A stretch of 46,826 bases of DNA from Prevotella sp. (GTDB taxonomy: Bacteria > Bacteroidota > Bacteroidia > Bacteroidales > Bacteroidaceae): positions 1 through 46,826 of the forward strand of contig JAEEJK010000059.1 of the NCBI GenBank assembly GCA_016281815.1, in the 5' to 3' direction. Both the position numbers and the translations under genes were made by a program. This document shows, in pieces, positions 8,498 to 16,730 of the stretch (position 1 is its first letter; the number at the start of each line of letters is the position of its first letter). The notes beneath the pieces were generated by a model. The model ran no database searches. It was not told the DNA's origin and saw only the letters and a program-made list of their open reading frames with translations.

Positions 8498-8533
8498 TGT
8501 CCCATGATTTGGGACAACACCCTCTTAACTTTG
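8498..8533 (+). promoter_or_regulatory. Orphan promoter with operator copy D
   Basis: A second perfect copy of TGTCCCATGATTTGGGACA (8498-8516), 9 bp before the -7 box TAACTTTG (8526-8533). It points rightward but no gene follows: the next 115 bases carry only an 18-codon frame from 8600 and then the tail of a gene on the opposite strand. It may drive a short RNA or be the remains of an operon lost at the island edge. Confidence 0.6.
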
Positions 8534-8594
8534 CAGCAAATAAAAAACAATAGTGGTGTTCTTCATACTCGGAACAACTATTTCTAAGGGTTTT

Positions 8595-8630
8595 GCCCCA
8601 TGCCAGCAGTGATGCCAGTGTGGGGCTTTA
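8595..8630 (+). terminator. Possible hairpin downstream of promoter D
   Basis: GCCCCA (8595-8600) can pair with TGGGGC (8621-8626), followed by TTTA. The stem is only 6 bp and the loop 20 nt with partial inner pairing. If real, it would end a transcript of about 90 nt from promoter D. Confidence 0.3.
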
Positions 8631-8649
8631 AATGGTATTATTCCCTTTC

Positions 8650-10716
8650 TTAGTTGTTGCTTAATATCATCTTCACCAAAATCATCACATCGGTCACGGT
8701 GATATTGTCGTCTTTGTTGGTGTCGGCATTACGAAGGATGAAATTATCATTGACATTGCCAAGTATATAATTGACCAGCATCATCACGTCGGTCACGGTG
8801 ATCGAGCCGTCGCCGTTCACGTCACCGAGGAGGGAAGGTATCTCTTTGTTGACTACCGGGCGCACACATTGGCCATCCATCTTTCCGCCATACTCATACT
8901 GTCCCCAATCATCCCAGCCGAGATAGTATGCACCTCCCACATCTTCGGGATTGGAAGAGCGTGACCAATAGGCACCGCCGTCGAGAAGCATATCGTCAAT
9001 ACGCCACCCTGTCTCGGGAAGGAAGATGGTGTTGCCGTTGGGACCCACCACTTCGTAGCCCTTGATTTCACCGATGGTCATCGGCGTCCAGGTACATTCG
9101 GATTTCAGTTCATCAAATTCTTCCTTGCTTGGGGTCCGCCATTCGCTGCCCCAATTCTTGTAGGCGGCATCATCCTCAGGGTCAAGTTCGTATTTGCCGT
9201 CGGTGAAACCGTCTTTGCCACGGCTGCTGTCGGTGCAGTATTTGGTAAAATAGGTATCCTCACCGATTACTTCGCCCCATTTGTAATTCTCCCAACTGAA
9301 AAGATAACCGTCGGAGATGTCGCTTCCGTGTCCTTCTGTGTCACCCCACGCGAAAAAGAGACCGACATCCTGGGGCCGGGTTGCTCCAACATTGCAGGTA
9401 GCCCACAAGGTGCCGCTGGTCAGGCCGAGGTCAACATATTCGTGTTCATCACTGTTTCCAAGTGGATAAAAGTCTTCTCCGCTGATACCTTCTACCGACC
9501 ATCCTTTCGCTTTGGCTATGTCTATTTGCTCTGTGGTGATGGCATTCTGCTCTGTCTCATTGTCCAAGTCTAAAACCACCATATAGCCACCTCTGGGAGG
9601 AGATTCCAAAGAGTTGACAAGGTCTTCCATTGCCTGACCGTTGATTTGGTTGTTGTAGCAGTATAGTTGGAACATCTCTGTGCAACCAGTCAAGTCAAGT
9701 GAGGTCAACTGGTTGTTGTTGCAATTGAAGATGATCATTTTGTTGAGATGGGTCACATCAATGGAAGTCAACTGGTTGTTGTCACATAGCAATTGGTACA
9801 TCAACGGATTTTGGGATACATCAAGTGCGGATAATTGGTTTCCGGAGCACGACAAGGTCGTCAAACTGGGATTGCCGGTGACATTAAGCGCGGTCAGTTG
9901 GTTGTTGCTGCAGAAAAGACTCTCCAACTTGGGATTGCCGGTGACATCAAGCGTGGTCAGTAGATTATGATCGGCATCCAAATTGCGCAGGTTGGGAAGA
10001 TTGGAGAGATCGAGCGAACTCACCTTGTTGTTGGTAATGTAGAGTTTTATCAGTTTGGTATTGTTGCTCAGGTTGATAGAGGCAATTTTGTTCCAGTTCT
10101 CCTCGGAATGTGTTCCTTCTAAATTGGTGACATCAAGTTCGGTCAATTCTGTGAAGAACTCGATGCCTGTTAAATCCTCTATTCCACAGCCTCGGGCAGA
10201 AATCTTGTTGATACCGGCCATTTCTGTGTCGGTAATGACAGCGTCCTTGCCGTAGGATTGGGAGAGAAGCCAGTTGCGGAAGTTCTCGTCAGGAAAGTTG
10301 TCCTCGTTGATGTCTATACCTGTTGTTACTACAGGAATAGACTTGAAATATACCCTGATGTTCACAAAGGTATTGGCATCTACCTCTGGCATGGTGAATG
10401 AATAGAGACCGCTTGGAAGGCTGGTGACAGCATCTGCCGAGACGTTCTCGTAGGTGATTCTCTCAAACTCGTAATCGGTCTCTGGCTCAAAACCGAAATA
10501 AACGGTTTCACCAGGGGAGGCCATTGTAAAACTGGCTCCGTCAGCGTATGTGCCCCACTCATCCATGTCAGTGACAACCTGTACCCTGCCACTTGAATAC
10601 GGATCGGCATAAATGGCAACAAACTGCGCCATGGCAGATGTGCTGGCAAATAATAATACGAGCATGGCCATGGCAGCCCGCTGCATTAAATGAATGGTGT
10701 AATTTTTTGTATTCAT
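8650..10716 (-). CDS. Secreted leucine-rich-repeat, Fib_succ and dockerin protein
   Basis: A 688-residue exported protein. Residues 1-31 form a signal peptide ending STSAMAQ. Residues 32-128 look like a beta-sandwich module. Residues 225-357 hold about six or seven leucine-rich repeats of 21 residues with the pattern LxCxxNQLTxLDVTxNPxL. Residues 426-622 match the Fibrobacter succinogenes major paralogous domain (EYVDLGLTSGTLWATCNVGA, WRTPSKEEFDEL, YWSRSS). Residues 631-686 are a dockerin-like pair of calcium loops (DVNGDGSITVTDVMMLVNYI and DTNKDDNITVTDVMILVKMI). Dockerin-like ends are common in Prevotella surface proteins without a cellulosome. It is probably a surface adhesin or ligand-binding protein. 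A two-component system is encoded divergently and may control it. Confidence 0.88.
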   Translation of the reverse strand: MNTKNYTIHLMQRAAMAMLVLLFASTSAMAQFVAIYADPYSSGRVQVVTDMDEWGTYADGASFTMASPGETVYFGFEPETDYEFERITYENVSADAVTSLPSGLYSFTMPEVDANTFVNIRVYFKSIPVVTTGIDINEDNFPDENFRNWLLSQSYGKDAVITDTEMAGINKISARGCGIEDLTGIEFFTELTELDVTNLEGTHSEENWNKIASINLSNNTKLIKLYITNNKVSSLDLSNLPNLRNLDADHNLLTTLDVTGNPKLESLFCSNNQLTALNVTGNPSLTTLSCSGNQLSALDVSQNPLMYQLLCDNNQLTSIDVTHLNKMIIFNCNNNQLTSLDLTGCTEMFQLYCYNNQINGQAMEDLVNSLESPPRGGYMVVLDLDNETEQNAITTEQIDIAKAKGWSVEGISGEDFYPLGNSDEHEYVDLGLTSGTLWATCNVGATRPQDVGLFFAWGDTEGHGSDISDGYLFSWENYKWGEVIGEDTYFTKYCTDSSRGKDGFTDGKYELDPEDDAAYKNWGSEWRTPSKEEFDELKSECTWTPMTIGEIKGYEVVGPNGNTIFLPETGWRIDDMLLDGGAYWSRSSNPEDVGGAYYLGWDDWGQYEYGGKMDGQCVRPVVNKEIPSLLGDVNGDGSITVTDVMMLVNYILGNVNDNFILRNADTNKDDNITVTDVMILVKMILSNN

Positions 10717-10787
10717 ATGGTTTAACTACTTAACTTCTTTAACTCCTTCACTAATTCAATGATAATTTCATTTGATTATTTGGCAAG

Positions 10788-10795
10788 CAAATTTA
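10788..10795 (-). promoter_or_regulatory. -7 box of the LRR gene
   Basis: TAAATTTG on the minus strand, 71 bp before the ATG at 10716. No TTTG stands at the -33 position, which suggests dependence on an activator. The three direct repeats at 10838-10888 begin 42 bp further upstream. Confidence 0.5.
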
Positions 10796-10837
10796 CTAAA
10801 TTAATCATGGATAGAGGGGCACGATCAACGCCTTTTT

Positions 10838-10888
10838 GACGAAACACCCTCTGCGAGTGACGAAACACCTTTCCCGGCGGACGAAACG
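10838..10888. promoter_or_regulatory. Three direct repeats at 21-bp spacing, probable LytTR binding sites
   Basis: GACGAAACACC occurs at 10838-10848 and 10859-10869, and GACGAAACG at 10880-10888. The starts are exactly 21 bp apart, two turns of the DNA helix. LytTR regulators such as AgrA bind short direct repeats with this spacing. The array sits between the LRR gene and the kinase/LytTR gene pair, so it could serve either or both. Read toward the LRR gene the unit is GGTGTTTCGTC, which shares the central GTT of many LytTR sites. Binding by the regulator at 13583 is inference. Confidence 0.6.
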
Positions 10889-10955
10889 AAAAACTTTCCC
10901 CCAAAATCAGGGCAACCGTTGCATATACGTGGGAAAATCTTTAATTTTGTGGCGG

Positions 10956-13586
10956 ATGAGAAGATGGATTTTCATACTCCTTAGCGGGTGGCTGACTGTC
11001 ATCTGCGCGTGGGCTGGCGACTCAATTGCCAGTCAACTAAGTTGTCGCCGTTTTACTACCCTCGATGGTTTGCCACAGATGCAGGCAGAGACGGTGTTTC
11101 AGAATAGCGAGGGATATATCTGGATCGGTACGCTCTCTGGCTTCGTGCGTTATGACGGGCGTTCACTCACACCTTTCCTAAAAGGAAGACGAGAGAACAT
11201 CGTGCAAATCACAGAGACACCGGAGGGCGTGAGTGCATTAGGGTTCCGGCGACGGTGGCTCGTTGATGGCGACAAAGTCACAATGCGGCCCATCGATCCC
11301 GACCAGCAATGGCTGACCAACAGTGATGAGCCCAGACAGCATTGGTTGCTCAACAATTTTAATGCCACCGACCTGTCCAAAGGCATCATTCTCTTGGAAG
11401 ATGAGCAGGAGACTCACCGCACACTCGCAAGGTTGACCATAGACGGTTGGACTCCTATGTTCAAGGCTGATGTGCTCGACTTGATGATGCCCGACCGCAA
11501 GATGTATGTCGATGGAGAGGATGTCTATGTGCCAACGGAAAAGGGACTGTATGTGATTCACGACCGAAATTCGCGGCTGCTCACTGCCAAGGACAACTTC
11601 TTCTCGCTCATCAGGATGGATGGGAAACTCTTAGCCCTGGCTGCCGACGGTATCTACTTGCTCAGTGACGGGCATTTGTCTTTGGCTACACCTTTCTCTT
11701 TCGAGGCTCCCGACTACGGCCTTTTTGTCCGACATACTCACGACGGTGGACTCTTCATTGCCGATGCACACAACCTCTACCTGTATGATGGGCAAAAGGT
11801 CAGCAAATTGGCTAGTGGCTTCAATCTCATCAAGAGTCTGTTCGTAGATAGGTGGGGACGCCTGTGGATGGCCACCTACCAGGGCGTATATCTTTTCTTC
11901 CGCACCGACTTCACCAACCACAGGCTCAGCGACGGCAACGACATCGTGCGTGCTCTCGCCATCGATGGCAAAGGTCGACTCGTCATGGGCACGCTCAACG
12001 GCAAAATGTTGGTCGACGGACAACTACGCTATGAGGAGGAGGGACAATTCTTCAACCCGAGTGCCACTAGAATAGGAAATACAGTATTCATGGTGGGAAA
12101 GGGGGATGTGGCGGCTGTCGAAGATGCCTCCCTGCGCTGGCTGCGGCTGCCACAAGACCGCTACCAGTTTGTGGCGCAGGCTGCCGGCCGGCTCATCATC
12201 GGAAACCGGCAAGGGATACTCGCCTACGACCCGCAGCAACAGTGCCTTGACACGCTGACGCAGAAAATCATGCACCCTTGGTGCGCTGCCGAGGACAACA
12301 GGGGAGAACTGTGGGTAGGCAGCAGCACCGGACTCTACCACGTCACAGGATGGCAGGATGGCAAGGCACAGCAGGAACAGGTGCTTAAGAAGGTCATCAC
12401 TACCATGGAGGCGGACGGACAGGGAAATATCTTCTTCGCTTCGACTGACTCTCTTTTCCTCATTCGCCATGGGGAAGTGGAAGACCTCACTTGTCAGTTG
12501 CCTTTGCTCAACGGACACGAAATCCGTTCATTGCATCGTTCACCACATGGTTTCCTGATAATAGCCGCTCTCGACGGCCTGCTGGTGGCTCGCATCGACA
12601 ATGACTGCCGTATCGGCGATGCACAATGGTTCGACCACACCAATGGCTTCACTGTCATCGAACCGATGACTACACCGATGGTGGAGCAGGATGATGGTAC
12701 GGTGTGGCTGGCAGGACTCGAGGAACTGTCGTCTTTCCAACCTCAGAGGCTGATGGCTTTCGACCCTTCTTCGACCATCATAGAGGGAACACGTCCCTGG
12801 TGGAAACGGTGGTGGGCATGGTTGACAATGGCCTTGGTGGTTGTGCTGCTCAGTTGGCGCCTCGCCTATCTATATGAAAGGCGGGCCAACAGGAAGGCTT
12901 TGGAGCGGCTGCAGCGGGAGAAACGGCAGAAAGAACTGCAAATCAAGGCTATCCGCCTGAAAGCCATTCCTCATTTTCATGCCAATGTGTTGGCAAGCAT
13001 CGAGTACTTCCTGATGAACAACAGCTGCGAGGAGGCCATGCACTACCTCAAGATGTACAGCGATTTCACCAACCAGACATTGTCGGACATCGACAGGCCG
13101 GCTCGCAGCATTGGCGAAGAACTGGATTATATCCGCTTGTACCTCGATTTGGAAAAACTGAGGATGGGCGACAGACTGGAATATGGCATCACCGTGGATG
13201 AAGAGGTTGACCGACAGACTCTGTTGCCGACCATGCTGCTCTATACCTATTGCCAAAACGCTGTGAAACATGGCATCGGCAACAAAATAGGGGGTGGATT
13301 CATCGACATCCGTATCCGATGGGAGAAGGAGGATGTGGTGGTGGAGGTGGCCGATAATGGAGTGGGGCGCGCTGAGGCGGCTCGGCTGAACACGAACTCC
13401 ACCAAGCAGGGATTGCTGCTGCTCAACGAGCAGATCGCTCTTTGCAACCAGACCAACAAGCGCCCCATCCGACAGAAAGTGACCGACCTGTATGACGCCA
13501 ATGGAAAACCTGCGGGAACCTGCTATTCCATGAGCGTACCCATACATTACATGTATGAGGAAGCAAACTATAAAGAAAAGTCATGA
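10956..13586 (+). CDS. Sensor histidine kinase with two-component beta-propeller sensor
   Basis: An 876-residue membrane kinase of the LytS type. A signal peptide (MRRWIFILLSGWLTVICAWA) leads into a periplasmic propeller whose blades are marked by GYIWIGTLSGFVRYDG, RLWMATYQGVYLF and ELWVGSSTGLYHV. One membrane segment (WAWLTMALVVVLLSWRLAYLY) follows, then a coiled stretch, the kinase motif IPHFHANVLASIEYF with the phospho-accepting His, and an ATPase domain with NAVKHG and ADNGVG. The Y_Y_Y module that usually stands between propeller and membrane is not evident. The frame is open to 10836, but ATG 10956 gives a clean signal peptide. A TAATTTTG at 10942-10949 lies just before it. The stop overlaps the next gene by 4 bp. 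Confidence 0.9.
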   Translation: MRRWIFILLSGWLTVICAWAGDSIASQLSCRRFTTLDGLPQMQAETVFQNSEGYIWIGTLSGFVRYDGRSLTPFLKGRRENIVQITETPEGVSALGFRRRWLVDGDKVTMRPIDPDQQWLTNSDEPRQHWLLNNFNATDLSKGIILLEDEQETHRTLARLTIDGWTPMFKADVLDLMMPDRKMYVDGEDVYVPTEKGLYVIHDRNSRLLTAKDNFFSLIRMDGKLLALAADGIYLLSDGHLSLATPFSFEAPDYGLFVRHTHDGGLFIADAHNLYLYDGQKVSKLASGFNLIKSLFVDRWGRLWMATYQGVYLFFRTDFTNHRLSDGNDIVRALAIDGKGRLVMGTLNGKMLVDGQLRYEEEGQFFNPSATRIGNTVFMVGKGDVAAVEDASLRWLRLPQDRYQFVAQAAGRLIIGNRQGILAYDPQQQCLDTLTQKIMHPWCAAEDNRGELWVGSSTGLYHVTGWQDGKAQQEQVLKKVITTMEADGQGNIFFASTDSLFLIRHGEVEDLTCQLPLLNGHEIRSLHRSPHGFLIIAALDGLLVARIDNDCRIGDAQWFDHTNGFTVIEPMTTPMVEQDDGTVWLAGLEELSSFQPQRLMAFDPSSTIIEGTRPWWKRWWAWLTMALVVVLLSWRLAYLYERRANRKALERLQREKRQKELQIKAIRLKAIPHFHANVLASIEYFLMNNSCEEAMHYLKMYSDFTNQTLSDIDRPARSIGEELDYIRLYLDLEKLRMGDRLEYGITVDEEVDRQTLLPTMLLYTYCQNAVKHGIGNKIGGGFIDIRIRWEKEDVVVEVADNGVGRAEAARLNTNSTKQGLLLLNEQIALCNQTNKRPIRQKVTDLYDANGKPAGTCYSMSVPIHYMYEEANYKEKS

Positions 13587-14308
13587 AGACATTGAAAACC
13601 ATCGTTGTGGAAGATGAGCGCCTGCCGCGACTATCCCTCTTGCAGAAATTGGAGGATTTCCGACAGGAGGTGGAGGTGGTAGACAGTTGCGACAATTATG
13701 ACAGTGCCCTAAGGAGCATTCTCAGACATCAGCCCGACCTGCTGTTCCTCGACATCCAACTGCAGGGACGTGATGCCATGCAACTGCTCAACGAGGTAAA
13801 ACAGACTATCCCGCTGCCACATGTCATCTTCACCACAGCATACGCCGATAGGAAATATCTGCTCGGGGCCATCAAACTGGCGGCGGTCGATTATTTGCTC
13901 AAACCTATCGATAAAAATGAACTGGCAACGGCCATATCAAAGGCATGCCAATTGCATGGCGAACCATCTACTGACAACACGCCTCCCTCACGCCTCTCTC
14001 TGAGGACAGTCAATGGAAAACTCTTTATCGATGCTTCCGACATCGCCTTTATCACTGCCGATGGCAATTATGCTCATCTCTGTACTTTCGGACATCAGGA
14101 AGACATCATGGAGAGCCTGGCTGCGATGGAGCAGTTGCTCGACCCTGCGGTTTTCCTACGTGTCGACAGATACACCATCATCAACACAAAACGGGTGTAT
14201 AAACTGAACATCAAACGCCGCCAGTGCACCCTGCTCTCACCAGAAGGGACAACGATTGACGTGGAGTTGTCGAAACCTGGAATAGAGCGCTTGATGAGGT
14301 TTTTATAA
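13583..14308 (+). CDS. LytTR-family response regulator
   Basis: A 241-residue regulator. The receiver domain (1-120) has the acidic pocket EDE near residue 10, the phosphorylation site Asp57 in LLFLDIQL, Thr84/85 in FTTAYA and Lys107 in LLKPID. The C-terminal LytTR DNA-binding domain (about 137-241) shows the expected DIAFITADGNYAHLCT, FLRVDRYTIINTKRV and a strand-rich end. The start overlaps the kinase stop (ATGA), so the two form a pair. Its targets are probably the 21-bp-spaced repeats upstream of the kinase and the divergent LRR gene. Confidence 0.93.
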   Translation: MKTLKTIVVEDERLPRLSLLQKLEDFRQEVEVVDSCDNYDSALRSILRHQPDLLFLDIQLQGRDAMQLLNEVKQTIPLPHVIFTTAYADRKYLLGAIKLAAVDYLLKPIDKNELATAISKACQLHGEPSTDNTPPSRLSLRTVNGKLFIDASDIAFITADGNYAHLCTFGHQEDIMESLAAMEQLLDPAVFLRVDRYTIINTKRVYKLNIKRRQCTLLSPEGTTIDVELSKPGIERLMRFL

Positions 14309-14375
14309 TTGGACAATATACCCCTGTAGGACATTAAAAACTGCATGTTTGTTTGTTGTTTTGCAATCTTTGCAC

Positions 14376-14383
14376 TATCTTTG
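14376..14383 (+). promoter_or_regulatory. -7 box before the gene at 14408
   Basis: TATCTTTG, 24 bp before the ATG. A TTTG at 14352-14355 stands 20 bp upstream, close to the usual -33 spacing. Confidence 0.55.
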
Positions 14384-14407
14384 CCTTGTCAACCATAAAA
14401 CCAGGAT

Positions 14408-15250
14408 ATGAGATATATTTTTTTGATAATGGCGATGATGGTCGGTATGGAGGCTTGCGCTCAGGAACAATACCACAAAGATGATGTAAAACGTCTGAGA
14501 AAACTCATTACTAAGAACAAGTCGCGTACACCACTTCCCAGGCTGATGAGCAGCGACCGAGAATGTGTGGATGAACTCTACGACTTGAGCAAGTGGGACG
14601 GACAAACGGCAAAACTCAAAGCCGACAGCATACAAAAACGCCATGAAGAAAATAAATTCATCCAAGATCACCAGGACTGGGCGGGCCCCTCTCTCTTGAA
14701 ATCAGGAAAATATCAGAGAATTGTTGGCCAGATAGAGCGAGAGGAACTGCGATATAACATGTATGAAAGGGAATGCCGTATATTGGCTGGTGAAAGGATC
14801 GCAGACCAAAGGCCGGAGCCTAAAGGGGAACTCATCTCAGTGAGTTATGACTCATCGGGTATGTCATATAATCCTGACCTGCCTTTTACCATCACGAAAG
14901 AGGAAGGCGACTCGGCGCTCGTCACATATTCCTATAAGAATCTTCACTTTAAGGTGGACGGGAAATACCTCGATATGATGCGGGAGGCTATCATCACCGA
15001 ACATCTGTACCAACTCCACAAAAGTTACAAATTCAAGTCCTGGGACCTGCCTGACATACAAAAGGAAAGGTTGCTCGATGGACAGAAATGGTCGTTTGAG
15101 GCGAAATTCAGCGACGGCACCGTCATCAGTTCCTCAGGGATGATTCCGGCAGGACTGAACGTCGAGGTGATTCCCAAAATCTATTTCAAATCTGTCTTTC
15201 CTAACAGCGCTGCATATAAGGCGAGAATGGAGAAAATAAAGGAACGTTAG
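14408..15250 (+). CDS. Exported protein of unknown function
   Basis: A 280-residue protein with a signal peptide (MRYIFLIMAMMVGMEACAQ). A lipobox is weak: the Cys is preceded by MEA, so cleavage after ACAQ by signal peptidase I is as likely. The mature part is charged, with a helical N-terminal half (KDDVKRLRKLITKNK, QIEREELRYNMYEREC) and a C-terminal half with alternating strands ending in a basic tail. I do not recognise a family. It has its own promoter and is separated from the LytTR operon by 99 bp. Confidence 0.75.
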   Translation: MRYIFLIMAMMVGMEACAQEQYHKDDVKRLRKLITKNKSRTPLPRLMSSDRECVDELYDLSKWDGQTAKLKADSIQKRHEENKFIQDHQDWAGPSLLKSGKYQRIVGQIEREELRYNMYERECRILAGERIADQRPEPKGELISVSYDSSGMSYNPDLPFTITKEEGDSALVTYSYKNLHFKVDGKYLDMMREAIITEHLYQLHKSYKFKSWDLPDIQKERLLDGQKWSFEAKFSDGTVISSSGMIPAGLNVEVIPKIYFKSVFPNSAAYKARMEKIKER

Positions 15251-15302
15251 AAGGAACTCGAAAAAACCTCGCCAAAACGTACGCCTTTTCAAAAAAAAAT
15301 AG

Positions 15303-15310
15303 TAAGTTTG
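15303..15310 (+). promoter_or_regulatory. -7 box of the mazG operon
   Basis: TAAGTTTG, 32 bp before the mazG ATG, preceded by an A-rich tract. No clear -33 TTTG. Confidence 0.5.
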
Positions 15311-15342
15311 CATCTCTAAAGACAATATCCAATCACATTATC

Positions 15343-16140
15343 ATGCATACAAGAGAAGAGAAACTCGAGGCCTTCGGACGACTGCTCGATGTGCTCGACA
15401 GACTCAGGAAAGAGTGCCCTTGGGACAAAAAACAAACCAATGAAAGTCTGAGACCTAACACCATTGAGGAGGTCTTCGAACTCTGCGAGGCGCTGATGAA
15501 CGATGACAACAAGAACATCTGCAAGGAATTGGGGGATGTCATCATGCATGTATGCTTCTATGCGCTCATCGGACAGGAAAAAGAAAATTTCGATATCGCT
15601 GATGTGTGCAACAAACAGGCCGACAAACTCATCTTCCGACACCCTCATGTGTATGGCAAGGAGAAGGCTGACTCTGCTGAACAGGTGCTGCAAAACTGGG
15701 AGCAGATCAAACTGCGGGAGAAGGACGGCAACAAAACTGTGCTGTCGGGGGTGCCGGCGGCACTGCCAAGCATCATCAAGGCTTACCGCATACAGGACAA
15801 GGCAAGAAATGTAGGCTTCGACTGGGAAAAACCTGAGGATGTGTGGCAAAAGGTGAGGGAGGAACTGGCTGAACTGGAGACAGAACTCAAAAAGGGGGAC
15901 AAGCAGAAATCGACTGAGGAACTCGGCGACTTCATCTTCAGTGTCATCAATGCTGCAAGGCTCTATCACCTCAATCCCGACAATGCGCTTGAGCATACCA
16001 ACCAAAAATTCATCAGACGATTCAATTATGTGGAGCAACATTCCATCCGTGTGGGTAAACCGCTCACCCAGATGACACTTGGGGAGATGGACCAACTTTG
16101 GAATGAGGCGAAAGAATTGGAAAAAGAACAACAATCATGA
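15343..16140 (+). CDS. mazG: Nucleoside triphosphate pyrophosphohydrolase MazG
   Basis: A 265-residue protein, the normal length for two-domain MazG. The N-terminal half has the signature LRKECPWDKKQTNESLRPNTIEE..., the metal-binding EEVFEL...EAL and the ELGDVIMHV helix; the second half repeats the fold with EELAELETEL and EELGDFIFSVIN. MazG hydrolyses all canonical and damaged NTPs to NMP and pyrophosphate, cleaning the nucleotide pool, and in E. coli lowers ppGpp. The stop overlaps the next gene by 4 bp (ATGA), so mazG, the lipoprotein and rnz probably form one transcript. Confidence 0.95.
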   Translation: MHTREEKLEAFGRLLDVLDRLRKECPWDKKQTNESLRPNTIEEVFELCEALMNDDNKNICKELGDVIMHVCFYALIGQEKENFDIADVCNKQADKLIFRHPHVYGKEKADSAEQVLQNWEQIKLREKDGNKTVLSGVPAALPSIIKAYRIQDKARNVGFDWEKPEDVWQKVREELAELETELKKGDKQKSTEELGDFIFSVINAARLYHLNPDNALEHTNQKFIRRFNYVEQHSIRVGKPLTQMTLGEMDQLWNEAKELEKEQQS

Positions 16141-16718
16141 AAAATTACTGTTACGCTTCAACAATGAGACTCATGGGGCTTTCCCTCATGGCTGCCGTGC
16201 TCATCTCTATGGCAGGATGCAAAAAGAAAACAGAGGGAAGCCAACTCCCCGTCGTCAAGGTGGAGGAAGAGAGCGTGGAGGAAGGAGACAGCACCGTATA
16301 TGGCGAATGTATCGACGCGGGCATGAACTCCCTTACATTGCTTACCAACAGCGGCGACACCATCGAATACGTCTTTGTCAGCGACGAGGGTGATGCTGAT
16401 GTGCAGGGGGGACAGTTCCAAGGCGACAGAATGGCTGTCATCGGTGTGATAGGTGAGGAGGAAAACACGGCACAGAAAGTGATCAACCTCACTTCGCTCT
16501 TGGGACGGTGGGTCAGCCTGGACAAGAATTTTGAAATCAAGGATGGTGGGGTGGTGGAATCAACCGTCACGGCGGAATCCAATCCCTATACTTCATGGAA
16601 AGTATTCAACGGACATCTCATCCTGTCAAAAGACACTTTTGATATCGTCAACCTTGATCAAGACTCGCTGTATCTCGAGAATGACAAGGGAATCTTCGCA
16701 TTCAAGAGACAGATGTGA
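16137..16718 (+). CDS. Lipocalin-like lipoprotein
   Basis: A 193-residue lipoprotein. The signal sequence ends ISMAGC, an acceptable lipobox with Cys28, followed by KKKTEGS. A second in-frame ATG at 16164 also gives a full signal peptide; 16137 is used because it overlaps the mazG stop in the usual coupled way. The C-terminal half (GRWVSLD...SWKVFNGHLILSKDTFDIVNLDQDSLYLE) resembles the lipocalin-like domain common in Bacteroidales lipoproteins. Ligand unknown. Confidence 0.82.
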   Translation: MKNYCYASTMRLMGLSLMAAVLISMAGCKKKTEGSQLPVVKVEEESVEEGDSTVYGECIDAGMNSLTLLTNSGDTIEYVFVSDEGDADVQGGQFQGDRMAVIGVIGEEENTAQKVINLTSLLGRWVSLDKNFEIKDGGVVESTVTAESNPYTSWKVFNGHLILSKDTFDIVNLDQDSLYLENDKGIFAFKRQM

Positions 16719-16730
16719 CAAACTCGCACC

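Noticed and set aside
6202..8516. The palindrome as a phage or integrase attachment site
   Set aside because: The fixed 9-bp distance to a -7 box in all four copies fits an operator far better, and no integrase is near.
8600..8656. 18-codon frame after promoter D as a leader peptide or toxin
   Set aside because: Too short and without typical features; it overlaps the possible hairpin and the end of the LRR gene.
15316..16134. 272-residue reading frame opposite mazG
   Set aside because: It mirrors the mazG gene, has no promoter or recognisable motif, and mazG is certain.
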